Assembly (NCBI GenBank): GCA_016713505.1
Contig: JADJPA010000001.1
Span: 186,001-250,000 of the forward strand
Direction: 5' to 3'
Origin: Candidatus Competibacteraceae bacterium
GTDB lineage: Bacteria > Pseudomonadota > Gammaproteobacteria > Competibacterales > Competibacteraceae
DNA: 64,000 nt
A program made the translations under genes and the position numbers. This document shows, piece after piece, positions 7,283 through 16,821 of this stretch. Positions within the stretch are counted from its first letter, which is position 1. Each line of letters opens with the position of its first letter. Under the pieces are notes generated by a model, which worked only from the letters and a program-made list of their open reading frames with translations, had not been told where the DNA came from and searched no databases.

Positions 7283-8387
7283 TTAACCCAGCAATGAAAT
7301 AGGCGATTAAGCGGCGTAGTGGACGGCGGGGTGATTGAAATAGGTCATGATACGCTCTGGGGTATTGATGAGGAATTGGAGGAAGGCGTTTGCTTTGTGC
7401 CGCAAGGCCTGGGGCGTGGAGGAACGGGCCGATAACCGCAACTGGGTTTTGAAATCGCGATTGAGGTATTCGGTGGGATTGCGCTCTGGGGTATAGGGCG
7501 GCAAGTAGACTAGCTCGATTTGCTCGGCGTGTTCGCCGACCCACTCGGTGACGAGCTTCGCGTGATGGACTTTGAGGTTGTCCAGAATCAAAAAGACTTT
7601 CTGGGGCTGGTCGGCGATCAACTGGCCGAGGAATTCGAGGAACAAGGCCGCGTTCAGGGCCTGCTCGATAAAGCGGAACCGGACGAGGCCTTGGTTGCTG
7701 ATGGCCGACACCAGCGCCAATCCAGACCGGCGGCTGGAGGTGGCAAGCACCGGCGTTTTCCCCTGAGGCGCATAACCGCGCACCCAATGGCCATCTTCCA
7801 CCACGGCCGTCTCATCGCCCCAGTAAATCACCGCTTTCTCCGCCTTCGCTCGCGCGAGAATCGAGGGGTAAGTCTCGTCCAACCACCGTTGCACCTCGGC
7901 AGGCCGTTGTTCCAAGGCGCGCTTGAGGGGTCGTTGCGGGCTATAGCCCCACCGCGACAGATACTCGCCCACCGTCCGAATCGGCATCGCCACCCCAAAC
8001 AGCGTTTCGATCAATTCCATGACCGCCCGTCGGTTCCACAGCGCAAACGGCAATCCCCGTCGCCCCGGCGTCTCGTCCACCAAAATCGAGCGCACCCGCC
8101 ACTCTTGGGCCAACGTCAGCGTCCGGCCCGTCAAGTACCGCCGTCCCCGCCGCCGCGATTTCAGGCCCGCTTCTCCGTCCCGACCAAAGCGTTGGCCCCA
8201 CCCGATCACCGTGCTGATATGCACCCCGACCACCCGCGCGATTTCCTTCCAGGTCCACTGCAATTCTTCCCGCAGCCGCAGCGCCTGACGGCGCCGTTCC
8301 TCCTGCGCTTCCGGCGACAAACAACGTGCGTCGATCTTTTTCATGTCCCTCACTATACCACTATCGGCTAAATAATTGCCGGGTTAA
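7283..8387 (-). mobile_element. IS630-family insertion sequence, copy 2 (intact)
   Basis: A 1105-base element with the same terminal inverted repeats as copy 1, flanked by TA at 7281-7282 and 8388-8389. It encodes one uninterrupted transposase, so it could supply activity to copy 1. Its outward end interrupts the 3' end of the HAF-repeat gene. Its inward end lies 170 bases upstream of trfA. Confidence 0.92.
7307..8344 (-). CDS. IS630-family transposase
   Basis: Protein of 345 residues from ATG at 8344 (a GTG at 8353 would add three). The N-terminal part holds helix-turn-helix DNA-binding segments (WKEIARVVGVHISTVIGWGQ). The C-terminal half is the DDE catalytic domain with IYWGDETAVVED, LILDNLKVHH and PPYTPERNPTEYLN carrying the three acidic residues. 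It cuts and pastes the element at TA sites. Unlike IS630 members that need a -1 frameshift, this one is a single frame. Confidence 0.92.
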   Translation of the reverse strand: MKKIDARCLSPEAQEERRRQALRLREELQWTWKEIARVVGVHISTVIGWGQRFGRDGEAGLKSRRRGRRYLTGRTLTLAQEWRVRSILVDETPGRRGLPFALWNRRAVMELIETLFGVAMPIRTVGEYLSRWGYSPQRPLKRALEQRPAEVQRWLDETYPSILARAKAEKAVIYWGDETAVVEDGHWVRGYAPQGKTPVLATSSRRSGLALVSAISNQGLVRFRFIEQALNAALFLEFLGQLIADQPQKVFLILDNLKVHHAKLVTEWVGEHAEQIELVYLPPYTPERNPTEYLNRDFKTQLRLSARSSTPQALRHKANAFLQFLINTPERIMTYFNHPAVHYAA

Positions 8388-9519
8388 TAAACCGAAGGGG
8401 AGTAATCCTTAAAGGGCCTTGCTTGATAGGGGTGGTGATGAACCCGGCCCCGGCGTCGTGTAAGCGCATCTGTCCGCTGTTGTTTCGGAGGAAGGCATCG
8501 GGTATGGAAAGGATCGCAAAGATACCGTTGCTGTATAAATAGCTTTGAAGCGCGCCTGTTTCGTAGTGTAATGTATACCCCACTATCTGACCGCTATCGT
8601 TGATGCGATGCGTGAGGGTAAGGTTTCCAGCCAACTTAGCCTTTGGCTTAATGGCCATTAATTTCCCTTCTTGATAAATAAACAAACCACCTTGTCCGAT
8701 GCCGGCTTGGGCAATACGACCATAAACGCCCACCACCTGTCCGTTATTATTGATGCTAATGGGTAGCGTGTGTTGGTTGCCTACCTTGAAAATATCAAAT
8801 GCGCCATTGTTGTACACAAAACCACTTAATTGATAGTTAGAGGGATTGCTCAGACTACCAATTACCTGTGCGCTGTCATTGATGCCAGTTACTGCCACTG
8901 GCGTAAAAGTATGGGGTTTAAAATTTCCATAAGGAGGAGGAAAATCAAAAATTGTATATTTTTTGTTATATATATCATATATATAACCACGAATTTGCGA
9001 GCCGCTATAATCGATACCCACCACCTGCCCGAGATTGTTGATACCTTTGGCGCTGCTGCCTAATGCAGTGGAATCATCAGGACCATCGAGACGTGTTATA
9101 GATTGATCGCTATATACAAAACTGTATATTACAGGTAAATGAGTAAAGGGCAGATTATAAGCACTGCCTAATATTTGTCCAAGGTTATTGCTATCTATAA
9201 TTGAAGGAATCTCGACTGTAAAATCTTTAACAGTCATGTGATCATTATGGGGGTTGTACAGGAAAAAGTGAGGCCTTCCAGAAAGGTCGGTATATTGACC
9301 CGCCACCTGTCCGCTATCATCAATGCTTGCGACTTTAAGCTCGGTAGCACCTGCAATATCAAAATGTTTAAAGTCGCTAAAAGAATCGATTTTTATGACG
9401 GTCGGTACGACTCTAGTCACGGGAATGGCATAAGTAACGCTGGTTGCAAAAGCGAACAAGCTCAGGACTAGAAAAAGAGCTGTTTTCAGCAATGTGAAAG
9501 TGTTGCTGTTGGCGTTCAT
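8368..9519 (-). CDS. Secreted HAF-repeat protein, 3' end cut by IS copy 2
   Basis: Protein of 383 residues with a clear signal peptide (LLKTALFLVLSLFAFATSVTYA) followed by at least five repeats of the type GINNLGQVVG, GINDSAQVIG, SINNNGQVVG and RINDSGQIVG. These are typical of extracellular HAF-repeat proteins, which form beta-rich domains of unknown role. The final residues FINPAII and the stop come from the end of IS copy 2 (8368-8387), so the true C-terminus is lost. A sorting signal may have been removed. ATG at 9519 has a strong AAGGAGG 8 bases upstream. AT-rich composition suggests recent acquisition. Confidence 0.75.
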   Translation of the reverse strand: MNANSNTFTLLKTALFLVLSLFAFATSVTYAIPVTRVVPTVIKIDSFSDFKHFDIAGATELKVASIDDSGQVAGQYTDLSGRPHFFLYNPHNDHMTVKDFTVEIPSIIDSNNLGQILGSAYNLPFTHLPVIYSFVYSDQSITRLDGPDDSTALGSSAKGINNLGQVVGIDYSGSQIRGYIYDIYNKKYTIFDFPPPYGNFKPHTFTPVAVTGINDSAQVIGSLSNPSNYQLSGFVYNNGAFDIFKVGNQHTLPISINNNGQVVGVYGRIAQAGIGQGGLFIYQEGKLMAIKPKAKLAGNLTLTHRINDSGQIVGYTLHYETGALQSYLYSNGIFAILSIPDAFLRNNSGQMRLHDAGAGFITTPIKQGPLRITPLRFINPAII

Positions 9520-9647
9520 AAAACAGTCCTCCTTGGTCGATCAACTCAATGAAATAGGCTTATTGCATCAGTATCATAGATCATTTTTTAGAAGCGAAGG
9601 GCCGCGCTCGTCGCCGGCACGCCCAGAAATGTGCTGCAAAGATCGTT

Positions 9648-10658
<1,011 letters not shown>

Positions 10659-10661
10659 AAA

Positions 10662-10872
10662 TATTCTCCAGATCAGGCGGGAACAGGGATAGCGCGGCGG
10701 GTGTGTTCGTCGCGCAGGAAACGGGCGCAGATTTTGGTGGCGTCCCTGTCGCCGGCTACCGATCAGCAGCAGCACCTGGGTCAGGGTGAGCGGTGGCAAG
10801 CCAAAATTTTTCAGGAGCACGCCGGAGGCGTTGGCTCCGGTGAGATCGTCGGCAACGATGAGAAAGCGGTAT
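10662..10872 (-). pseudogene. Remnant of a DUF1537 (four-carbon acid sugar kinase) gene
   Basis: Reading upstream of the PdxA2 start on the minus strand, about 25 codons match the N-terminus of the DUF1537 kinase family (FLIVADDLTGANASGVLLKN, with the phosphate-loop-like ADDLTGA). The reading then becomes Leu/Arg-rich sequence with no family resemblance, and the frame runs straight into PdxA2. The normal protein has about 420 residues. In related catabolic operons this kinase precedes PdxA2. A large internal deletion is the simplest reading. Confidence 0.6.
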
Positions 10873-10980
10873 AGGACCCCGGCCAGATCAGCAGCTGAGC
10901 TGGCCCGGTTTGACACTGATTCTAATTGGGCAAGGAGCGTAATAACTTGGGTGGTTTTCAGCCGCTTTGAGGGTTATGGA

Positions 10981-11424
10981 TCAATTGACTCGCAGCCATT
11001 TTTGACTGCGCTTGATGAACAGCCAAGAGCCAGTTACCTCCAATGTCTTGCCGCCATCCAACAGCCTGGCCTTGGAGGTATAGGTACCGCCATCGGCCGG
11101 ATTGAAAATCTTGCCATCCTTCCACTCATCCCTTTCCTTCTTCAAATCCCATAAAATTTTCATGCCGACCAAAGGCTGGTCTTTTAGGTCGCCCTCGCAT
11201 TTGCTACAGGTTTTTTCCGAGGTTCCCTCCAAAAGCTCGACGATCTGGCCGGTTAGCACGCCGTTATTTTCGGCGATCTGCACGATGCTTTTGGGTTTGC
11301 CAGACTTGTCGTCGATCGTCTTCCATTTTCCGGCGGGTGAGTCAGGCTCCGCCGCGTGGGCGGCAGCCAGGAGGATCAACCCGCACAGACTGCCGAGATA
11401 GCGTCCAAAAAGGGGGATGTTCAT
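10981..11424 (-). CDS. Secreted DUF2147 protein
   Basis: Protein of 147 residues with a signal peptide (LGSLCGLILLAAAHAAEP) and a single DUF2147 domain: SPAGKWKTIDDKSGKPKSIV near the mature N-terminus and LVGMKILWDLKK in the middle, the conserved core of that lipocalin-like family. Two cysteines (CSKC) could form a disulphide. The biochemical role of the family is not known; members are periplasmic. ATG at 11424 is preceded by GAGGAAAA. It stands alone on its strand, downstream of a divergent gene. Confidence 0.8.
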   Translation of the reverse strand: MNIPLFGRYLGSLCGLILLAAAHAAEPDSPAGKWKTIDDKSGKPKSIVQIAENNGVLTGQIVELLEGTSEKTCSKCEGDLKDQPLVGMKILWDLKKERDEWKDGKIFNPADGGTYTSKARLLDGGKTLEVTGSWLFIKRSQKWLRVN

Positions 11425-11588
11425 GTGATTTTCCTCGCTCTGGATGAGCCTTCTTACCCGCGCAGCGGTTGGGATTTATACAATTATTTATCTGATCGGT
11501 TGTTGAATGGGAGAGGCAAAATTCTGACGGTTGTCTAAAATCTCAAGGGCAGGGGCAAAATACTAAAAACCGATCCCCAGGGTACAAC

Positions 11589-12074
11589 ATGATTCCTATC
11601 GAGCTAAAGTTGTTGTTGCTCATCCTGATCGCCAACGGCACGCCGATCATGGCGGCGTCGATTTGCGGTGCTTGGGGCGCTCGCCCGCTGGATGGAGGCC
11701 GGGTATTGGCCGACGGATATCGCTGGCTGGGCGATTCAAAGACGTGGCGCGGTGTGCTGCTGGCGCCGCTGGCCACCGGCGTGGCGGCCCTCTTTCTGTT
11801 GTTGCCGGCCGATATCGGAATAGCCGTCGGTGCCGGAGCCATGCTGGGCGATCTACTGTCGAGCTTTATCAAGCGTCGATTGGGGCTGGAGTCTAGCAGC
11901 ATGGCCTTGGGGCTGGACCAAATCCCCGAGGTTTTGTTGCCGCTGTTGATGGTGGCGGGCGGCCTGGAACTAAGCTGGAGCGCCATCGCTTGGATGGTGA
12001 TCGGCTTCGTCGCGCTTGAACTCGCCCTGTCACCCGTGTTTTTTCGGCTCGGTATCCGCAACCGGCCTTACTGA
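11589..12074 (+). CDS. CDP-archaeol synthase-like integral membrane protein
   Basis: Protein of 161 residues with four to five hydrophobic helices and the signature of the CarS/DUF46 family: an N-terminal ANGTPIM segment, PLDGGRVLADGYRWLGDSKTWRG, and GDLLSSFIKRRLGL, with acidic and basic residues that bind CTP and lipid phosphate in archaeal CarS. In archaea CarS joins CTP to an unsaturated ether lipid. Bacterial members probably activate another lipid phosphate at the inner membrane, but the substrate is not known. Its 3' end overlaps the 3' end of the convergent phosphoesterase gene by 7 bases. Confidence 0.75.
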   Translation: MIPIELKLLLLILIANGTPIMAASICGAWGARPLDGGRVLADGYRWLGDSKTWRGVLLAPLATGVAALFLLLPADIGIAVGAGAMLGDLLSSFIKRRLGLESSSMALGLDQIPEVLLPLLMVAGGLELSWSAIAWMVIGFVALELALSPVFFRLGIRNRPY

Positions 12075-13096
12075 ACGGGTTGGCGGCGTAGGTGGTGCAA
12101 GGTGATCTCCGGGGGACAGTTGAAGCGCACGCCGACCACCGAGGAGCCGGAGCCGGTCGACGTATAGCCCTGCATGGTGTGGTAGCGCCAAGCGCCCCGA
12201 CAGAAGCGGCGCGGGCAGTCGGCGTTCGTCATCAGCGCAATTCCACCGGGCAGACAGATCTGACCGCCGTGGGTGTGGCCGCTCAACATCAGGTCAAAGC
12301 CGGTATGCGCCGCCAGCCGGTACGCTTCCGGCGAATGCGCGAGCAGGATGGAGGTTTCTTCCGGCGGAATGGCGGCGGCGGCTTTATCGAAGTTATCGAC
12401 TTGGTAGTAATGTGGGTCATCGATGCCCGCCAGATGCAGTCGCGCGCCCCCGCGTTCCAGAACCACGGCTTCGTTGAGCAACACGGTAATTCCGAGAGCC
12501 TCGATTTCCGGCACCATGCGGATGGAATCATGGTTGCCGAGGATGGCGTAAACCGGACCGCCCAGATGAGAGCGGACCTTGGCCAGCGCCGCGATGGCGG
12601 CATCAAAATCGCCGTAGGTCTTGGCTCGGAAATCGCCCGTCAGCACGCAGGCGTCGTACTGGGCCTGACGCACCCGTTCGATCAGGGCGGCGGGATAGCA
12701 CTCGTCCATGTCCAGATGCAGGTCGCTCAAGTGCAGTAAGGTGAAGCCGTCGAACGCCTCGGGCAACTGAGGAATGACCACGTCATTGTGATTGAGCTGG
12801 ATCGTGGCGGCATTGCGCAGGCCCCGGCGATATAACCCAAGCCCGCGCAGAGTGAAGCGGATGAAGGCGTGAATCGAATACCAGTTTTCGATGTGAAAAA
12901 AGGTTCGGCCCCGCCCGAAGATTTGGGTGGCGTGATCGGCTTCGATGCCTAGCCGCTGCTGGAGGTGAACCCGTCCGATTCGCTTTTCCAAACGCTTCAA
13001 ATCTACGGTTTGTCGGTCCACAACGACCCCGGACGGCGAGCGCGGGTGGGCCATATTGGACTGCTGAGGGTCATTTTGGGCTGGTGGGTACTTCAT
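12068..13096 (-). CDS. Metallophosphoesterase of the YkuE/YaeI type
   Basis: Protein of 342 residues. The C-terminal 240 carry all calcineurin-like motifs: LSDLHLD, LTGDF, LGNHDS, LLAHSPE and SGHTHGGQ, which bind two metal ions. Relatives hydrolyse phosphodiesters such as UDP-diacylglucosamine or other lipid head groups at the membrane face. The first 90 residues are basic, without a clear signal peptide, and could attach to the membrane surface. The convergent overlap with a lipid-CTP transferase-like gene is suggestive but not proof of a lipid role. Confidence 0.8.
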   Translation of the reverse strand: MKYPPAQNDPQQSNMAHPRSPSGVVVDRQTVDLKRLEKRIGRVHLQQRLGIEADHATQIFGRGRTFFHIENWYSIHAFIRFTLRGLGLYRRGLRNAATIQLNHNDVVIPQLPEAFDGFTLLHLSDLHLDMDECYPAALIERVRQAQYDACVLTGDFRAKTYGDFDAAIAALAKVRSHLGGPVYAILGNHDSIRMVPEIEALGITVLLNEAVVLERGGARLHLAGIDDPHYYQVDNFDKAAAAIPPEETSILLAHSPEAYRLAAHTGFDLMLSGHTHGGQICLPGGIALMTNADCPRRFCRGAWRYHTMQGYTSTGSGSSVVGVRFNCPPEITLHHLRRQPVQ

Positions 13097-13231
13097 CGCA
13101 TAGTCTCCCTAGACGGTCCTGTTTATTTTAGCGGGCGAAGATGACCGCCGGCTTAATCAAATAAACAAACCTAGCTCTAAATCTATTCAAGATTCTTGCC
13201 AGTTCATGGCTTGCTCGGCGCGATGATGGCT

Positions 13232-14419
13232 TTAGAGCCTCTGGCGCAGCACCTCCGTAATTTCGCCATCGTCGAGCGCTAGCGGATTGGTTTTCATGCT
13301 GCCGCCGCGCGAGCCGGCGACGATGCGCGCGAAGTCGCTTTCCTGGATGCCGTAAGCGTTCAAGCGAGGCAAATCCAAGCGGGCGGTCCAGTCATCCAAC
13401 AAGGCCAGCAGCGCGGCGTGCGATTCCTCGGGCGTGGGGTAGTGGCGGCCGTGCAAGAGGTCGCCGGCGCGGGCGTATTTGCGCCAGGACGGATGGTCGG
13501 GCTCTCGTTCCCGTAGGGCGGTTAAATTGACGCGGGTGGCGGCTCCGACCAAGGTGCCGCACACCACGCCGTGCGGGATCGGGAAAAACGCGCCCAGCGG
13601 CGAGGCGAGACCGTGCACCGACCCCAAACCGTTTTGCGCCAGACAAACGCCGGAAAGCAGGGCGGCGTAGGCTAGGCGCGAGCGTCCGGCGGCGGCGTGT
13701 TCGCCGCCGTCGTACCAAGCGAACAGCCCTTCGCGCACCGCTTTCAAACCGCTTTCGGCCAGCGCGTCGGTGAACGGATTGGCCTTGATGGAAACGTAAG
13801 ATTCCAGTAGTTGGGTCAGCGCGTCCATCGCGTTGGCGGCGATCTGCGGCTTGGGGCATGTCGCCAGCAGATCGGGATCGAGCAGGGCATATTCCGGCAC
13901 CAACAAATCATGGCGGAAGGATTTCTTGAAGCCGTTGGGGCCGCGCGCGCTGAGCACGGCGTTTTTGGTCGCCTCGCTGCCGGTGCCGGCGGTGGTTGGT
14001 ACCGCGATGAACGGCATGGCGGGGCCGTGATAGGGTTTTTCCGGTCCGACCCCTTCCAGATAATCCATCACCGAATCGCCGACCGGCAACAGGCCGGCAA
14101 TCGCCTTGGCGGCGTCCAGCACGCTGCCGCCGCCGATGCCGACGATCACTTGCATGGCGGATTGGTGGAATTGACGGACGGCGTCGTCCACCAATTGCGG
14201 CGAAGGTTCATCGCCCACACGCGCCTGCTCCCAGGCGATGCCAGCTTTTTCCAAGCCAGCCGCCAGCGGTGGCCAACTGGGCGATTCCAAGAACGAGCGC
14301 TGACCGACGACCAGCAACGCGCGCTTGCCATGGGAAGCGATCAGACCGGGAAGTTTGGCGATGGAGCCGGCACCGAATTCGATGCGCGGCAGGCGGGCGA
14401 TGGAGAACGGCTGAATCAT
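13232..14419 (-). CDS. Iron-type alcohol dehydrogenase
   Basis: Protein of 395 residues of the group III (Fe-dependent) alcohol dehydrogenase family. The NAD-binding loop GIGGGSVLDAAKAIA and PTTAGTGSEAT are seen. Of the usual metal ligands, Asp199 (MDALTQLLE), His269 (SVHGLASPLG) and His283 (IPHGVV) are present, but the ligand four residues after the Asp is Gln203 in place of His, and the catalytic His of the AHPLG motif is Ser273. It lies 69 bases after the malyl-CoA lyase on the same strand, so it may act on a C3-C4 alcohol or aldehyde of that pathway. The substrate is unknown. Confidence 0.85.
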   Translation of the reverse strand: MIQPFSIARLPRIEFGAGSIAKLPGLIASHGKRALLVVGQRSFLESPSWPPLAAGLEKAGIAWEQARVGDEPSPQLVDDAVRQFHQSAMQVIVGIGGGSVLDAAKAIAGLLPVGDSVMDYLEGVGPEKPYHGPAMPFIAVPTTAGTGSEATKNAVLSARGPNGFKKSFRHDLLVPEYALLDPDLLATCPKPQIAANAMDALTQLLESYVSIKANPFTDALAESGLKAVREGLFAWYDGGEHAAAGRSRLAYAALLSGVCLAQNGLGSVHGLASPLGAFFPIPHGVVCGTLVGAATRVNLTALREREPDHPSWRKYARAGDLLHGRHYPTPEESHAALLALLDDWTARLDLPRLNAYGIQESDFARIVAGSRGGSMKTNPLALDDGEITEVLRQRL

Positions 14420-14488
14420 GCGCGGTTGCTCCGCTGGGCGTCGTCGAGGGGGGAGGCCGATTGTGCCTCCCGCCCCTCTTAACGAAAG

Positions 14489-15541
14489 TTAGAAGCCGTA
14501 CAGCGCCTTATATTCGGCGTCGCGGCCGGCGATCAGTTGGGCGAGATTGAGCACCACCTTACACTGTTTCCAAGTGGCGTCGTCCTGCATCTTGCCGTCG
14601 ATCATCACCGCGCCGCTGCCGTCGGGCATGGCCTCGACCACGCGCTTGGCCCAGGCCACTTCCTCCGGTTTCGGGCTGAACACCCGCTTGGCGATGGCGA
14701 TTTGATTGGGGTGCAGCGTCCAAGTGCCGACGCAACCCATCAGATAGGCGTTGCGGAATTGGTCTTCGCAGGCGACCAGATCGGCGATGTCGCCGAACGG
14801 CCCGTAAAACGCCAGCGCGCCGACGCTGGTGCAAGCGTCCACCATTTTGCCGATGGTGTAATGCCACAGGTCTTGCTGGGCGGTGGGGCGGGGGGCATCG
14901 GGATTCTTGGGGTCGGGATCGGTGCGCACCAGATAATCGGGATGGCCGCCGCCGACGCGGGTGGTTTTCATCCGCCGCGATGCCGCGAGATCGGCCGGAC
15001 CGAGGCTCATGCCTTGCATCCGGGGGCTGGCGTTGGCGATGGCGTCCACGTTGGCCACGCCGAGCGCGGTTTCCAGAATCGCGTGCAGCATCAGCGGCTT
15101 TTTGACGTTGTACTTGGCTTCCAACTGGGCCAGCAGTTGATCGGCGAAGTAGATATCCCACGGCCCTTGCACCTTGGGCAGCATGATCACATCCAACTTG
15201 TTACCGATTTCGCCGACCAGACGGATCAGATCGTCAAGAAACCACGGGCTGTCGAGGCTGTTGACCCGCGTCCACAATTGCGTGTCGCCGAAATTCACGC
15301 TCTTGCCGATTTTGACCAAGCCTTCGCGGGCGGCTTCCTTGCGGTCGATGGGCACCGCGTCTTCCAGGTTGCCCAGCATGATGTCGACGTTCTTGGCGAT
15401 ATCCGGCACCTTAACCGCCATCTTCTCGTTGCTGGGATCGAAAAAGTGGATCATCCGCGAGGGCCGCACCGGAATTTCACGGAGCGGTTCGGGAGCGCCG
15501 ACGACCTTGGCTTTGAAAAAGTCGCGGGGACTGCGCAGCAT
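14489..15541 (-). CDS. mcl: L-malyl-CoA/beta-methylmalyl-CoA lyase
   Basis: Protein of 350 residues of the CitE-like (HpcH/HpaI) aldolase family and close to Mcl1 of Rhodobacter and Chloroflexus in length and motifs: N-terminal RPSRMIHFFDPSNEKMA, NLEDAVP, MLPKVQGPWDIYFADQL, HAILETALGVANVDAI, SPRMQGMSLGPADLAAS and the C-terminal DGSGAVMIDGKMQDDAT. Catalytic Mg ligands are Glu in LEDA/ILETA and Asp in GPADL. It splits malyl-CoA to acetyl-CoA plus glyoxylate and methylmalyl-CoA to propionyl-CoA plus glyoxylate, reversibly. It is 25 bases after meaB and in line with the mutase genes, as in ethylmalonyl-CoA pathway clusters. Confidence 0.9.
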   Translation of the reverse strand: MLRSPRDFFKAKVVGAPEPLREIPVRPSRMIHFFDPSNEKMAVKVPDIAKNVDIMLGNLEDAVPIDRKEAAREGLVKIGKSVNFGDTQLWTRVNSLDSPWFLDDLIRLVGEIGNKLDVIMLPKVQGPWDIYFADQLLAQLEAKYNVKKPLMLHAILETALGVANVDAIANASPRMQGMSLGPADLAASRRMKTTRVGGGHPDYLVRTDPDPKNPDAPRPTAQQDLWHYTIGKMVDACTSVGALAFYGPFGDIADLVACEDQFRNAYLMGCVGTWTLHPNQIAIAKRVFSPKPEEVAWAKRVVEAMPDGSGAVMIDGKMQDDATWKQCKVVLNLAQLIAGRDAEYKALYGF

Positions 15542-15566
15542 GTTTGTATCCTCCCAAGTCAGTGAT

Positions 15567-16697
15567 TTAATGCCCTTCGAACTTGCGGATCAGTTTTTGC
15601 GCGGCGACGGTTGGGGGCAATTGGCCTTTAAGAACCCCCTCCTCAACTTCAGCGCGGATGCCGCCGACGCCGGCATGGTTGAAGAAGCTGGCGCGCAAAT
15701 GTTCCTCGACCATCGAGTATACCCAATCCAGAGTTTGCCGTTGCCGGCGCTTCTCGAACACGCCGCTCTCAGTGACGAGTTGGCGAAAATCGCCAATCAC
15801 CTTCCAGATGGCGTCGATGCCCTCGCCGTTGAGGGAAGAACAGGTATACGCCTTGGTGTACCAGCCCTCGGTGGCGGGAGCGAGGTAGTGCAAGGCGCGG
15901 TTGTAGTCGGCGCGAGCGGCGTTGGCGCGGATTTTGTTGTCGCCGTCGGCCTTGTTGACCAGCAGCGCGTCGGCCAATTCCATGATGCCTTTCTTGATGC
16001 CCTGCAATTCGTCGCCCGCGCCCGCGATCATGACCAGCAGGAAGAAATCGACCATCGACCGGACCGTGGTTTCGCTCTGACCGACGCCGACCGTTTCCAC
16101 CAAAATCACGTCGAAACCGGCCGCCTCGCACACTAGAATGGTTTCCCGGCTTTTACGGGTGACGCCGCCCAAGGTGCCGCTGGAAGGGGAAGGGCGGATG
16201 AAGGCGCGCAAGTCGCGCGAGAGCAGTTCCATCCGGGTCTTATCGCCCAAAATGCTGCCGCGCGTGACCGTGCTGCTGGGATCGACCGCCAACACCGCGA
16301 CTTTGTGGCCTTGGTCGCAGAGCTGCATTCCCAACGCCTCAATGAAAGTACTCTTGCCCGCGCCCGGCACGCCGGTGATGCCGATGCGGATCGATTTGCC
16401 GGTGTGCGGAATCAGTTGGCGCAGCACTTCCTGGCCCATGTTGAAATGCGCCTGGGAGTTGCTCTCCACCAGGGTAATGGCTTGGCCGAGCACGTTGCGG
16501 TCGCCCGCCAGCACACCGGCCACATATTCATCCACCGTCAAACGGCGGCGGCGCGGGGTATGCGGGCGCGCCACCGGCACGCTGGCTTGGCCGGGAATGC
16601 CGTCGTGTCCGCCATCGACGCCCGCCATGACCGAGGTGGTAAATTCCTTGCCGGCGTTTTCGGGAACCCAGTCGGGTTTGTGGTGTTTTTTGGTCAT
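15567..16697 (-). CDS. meaB: Methylmalonyl-CoA mutase-associated GTPase
   Basis: Protein of 376 residues of the MeaB/ArgK G3E GTPase family: Walker A GVPGAGKST, VLAVDPSST, the switch region RGSILGDKTRM, the RPSPSSGTLGGV segment, VETVGVGQSE and the base motif NKAD. It loads and protects the B12 cofactor of methylmalonyl-CoA mutase using GTP. It follows mutB on the same strand, separated by a DUF4062 gene. An N-terminal extension of about 50 residues comes before the conserved part; ATG at 16697 is the only good start. Confidence 0.93.
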   Translation of the reverse strand: MTKKHHKPDWVPENAGKEFTTSVMAGVDGGHDGIPGQASVPVARPHTPRRRRLTVDEYVAGVLAGDRNVLGQAITLVESNSQAHFNMGQEVLRQLIPHTGKSIRIGITGVPGAGKSTFIEALGMQLCDQGHKVAVLAVDPSSTVTRGSILGDKTRMELLSRDLRAFIRPSPSSGTLGGVTRKSRETILVCEAAGFDVILVETVGVGQSETTVRSMVDFFLLVMIAGAGDELQGIKKGIMELADALLVNKADGDNKIRANAARADYNRALHYLAPATEGWYTKAYTCSSLNGEGIDAIWKVIGDFRQLVTESGVFEKRRQRQTLDWVYSMVEEHLRASFFNHAGVGGIRAEVEEGVLKGQLPPTVAAQKLIRKFEGH

Positions 16698-16821
16698 AAT
16701 CTTGGAAAAATTTTTGGGGTAACAGCCTGTTCAAAACAGCAATGGCTTAGAGTTTTCTGGGCAAAAACCTAATCCAGTCGCAACACGCTGAACGCCGAAT
16801 AGCTTTTTGCCGGTTTGATGT

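Larger units (their letters stand above)
5079..8389. other. Composite-transposon-like unit: inverted IS630 pair around trfA
   Basis: Two near-identical IS630 copies in inverted orientation, with their transposase-start ends facing outward, enclose 1.1 kb of AT-rich DNA that holds a plasmid replication gene. TA dinucleotides flank each IS and therefore also the whole 3.3-kb unit. This fits either transposition as one block or two separate insertions into an integrated plasmid remnant. The sequence alone does not decide, because the TA flanks are too short to tell a shared duplication from chance. Confidence 0.5.
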
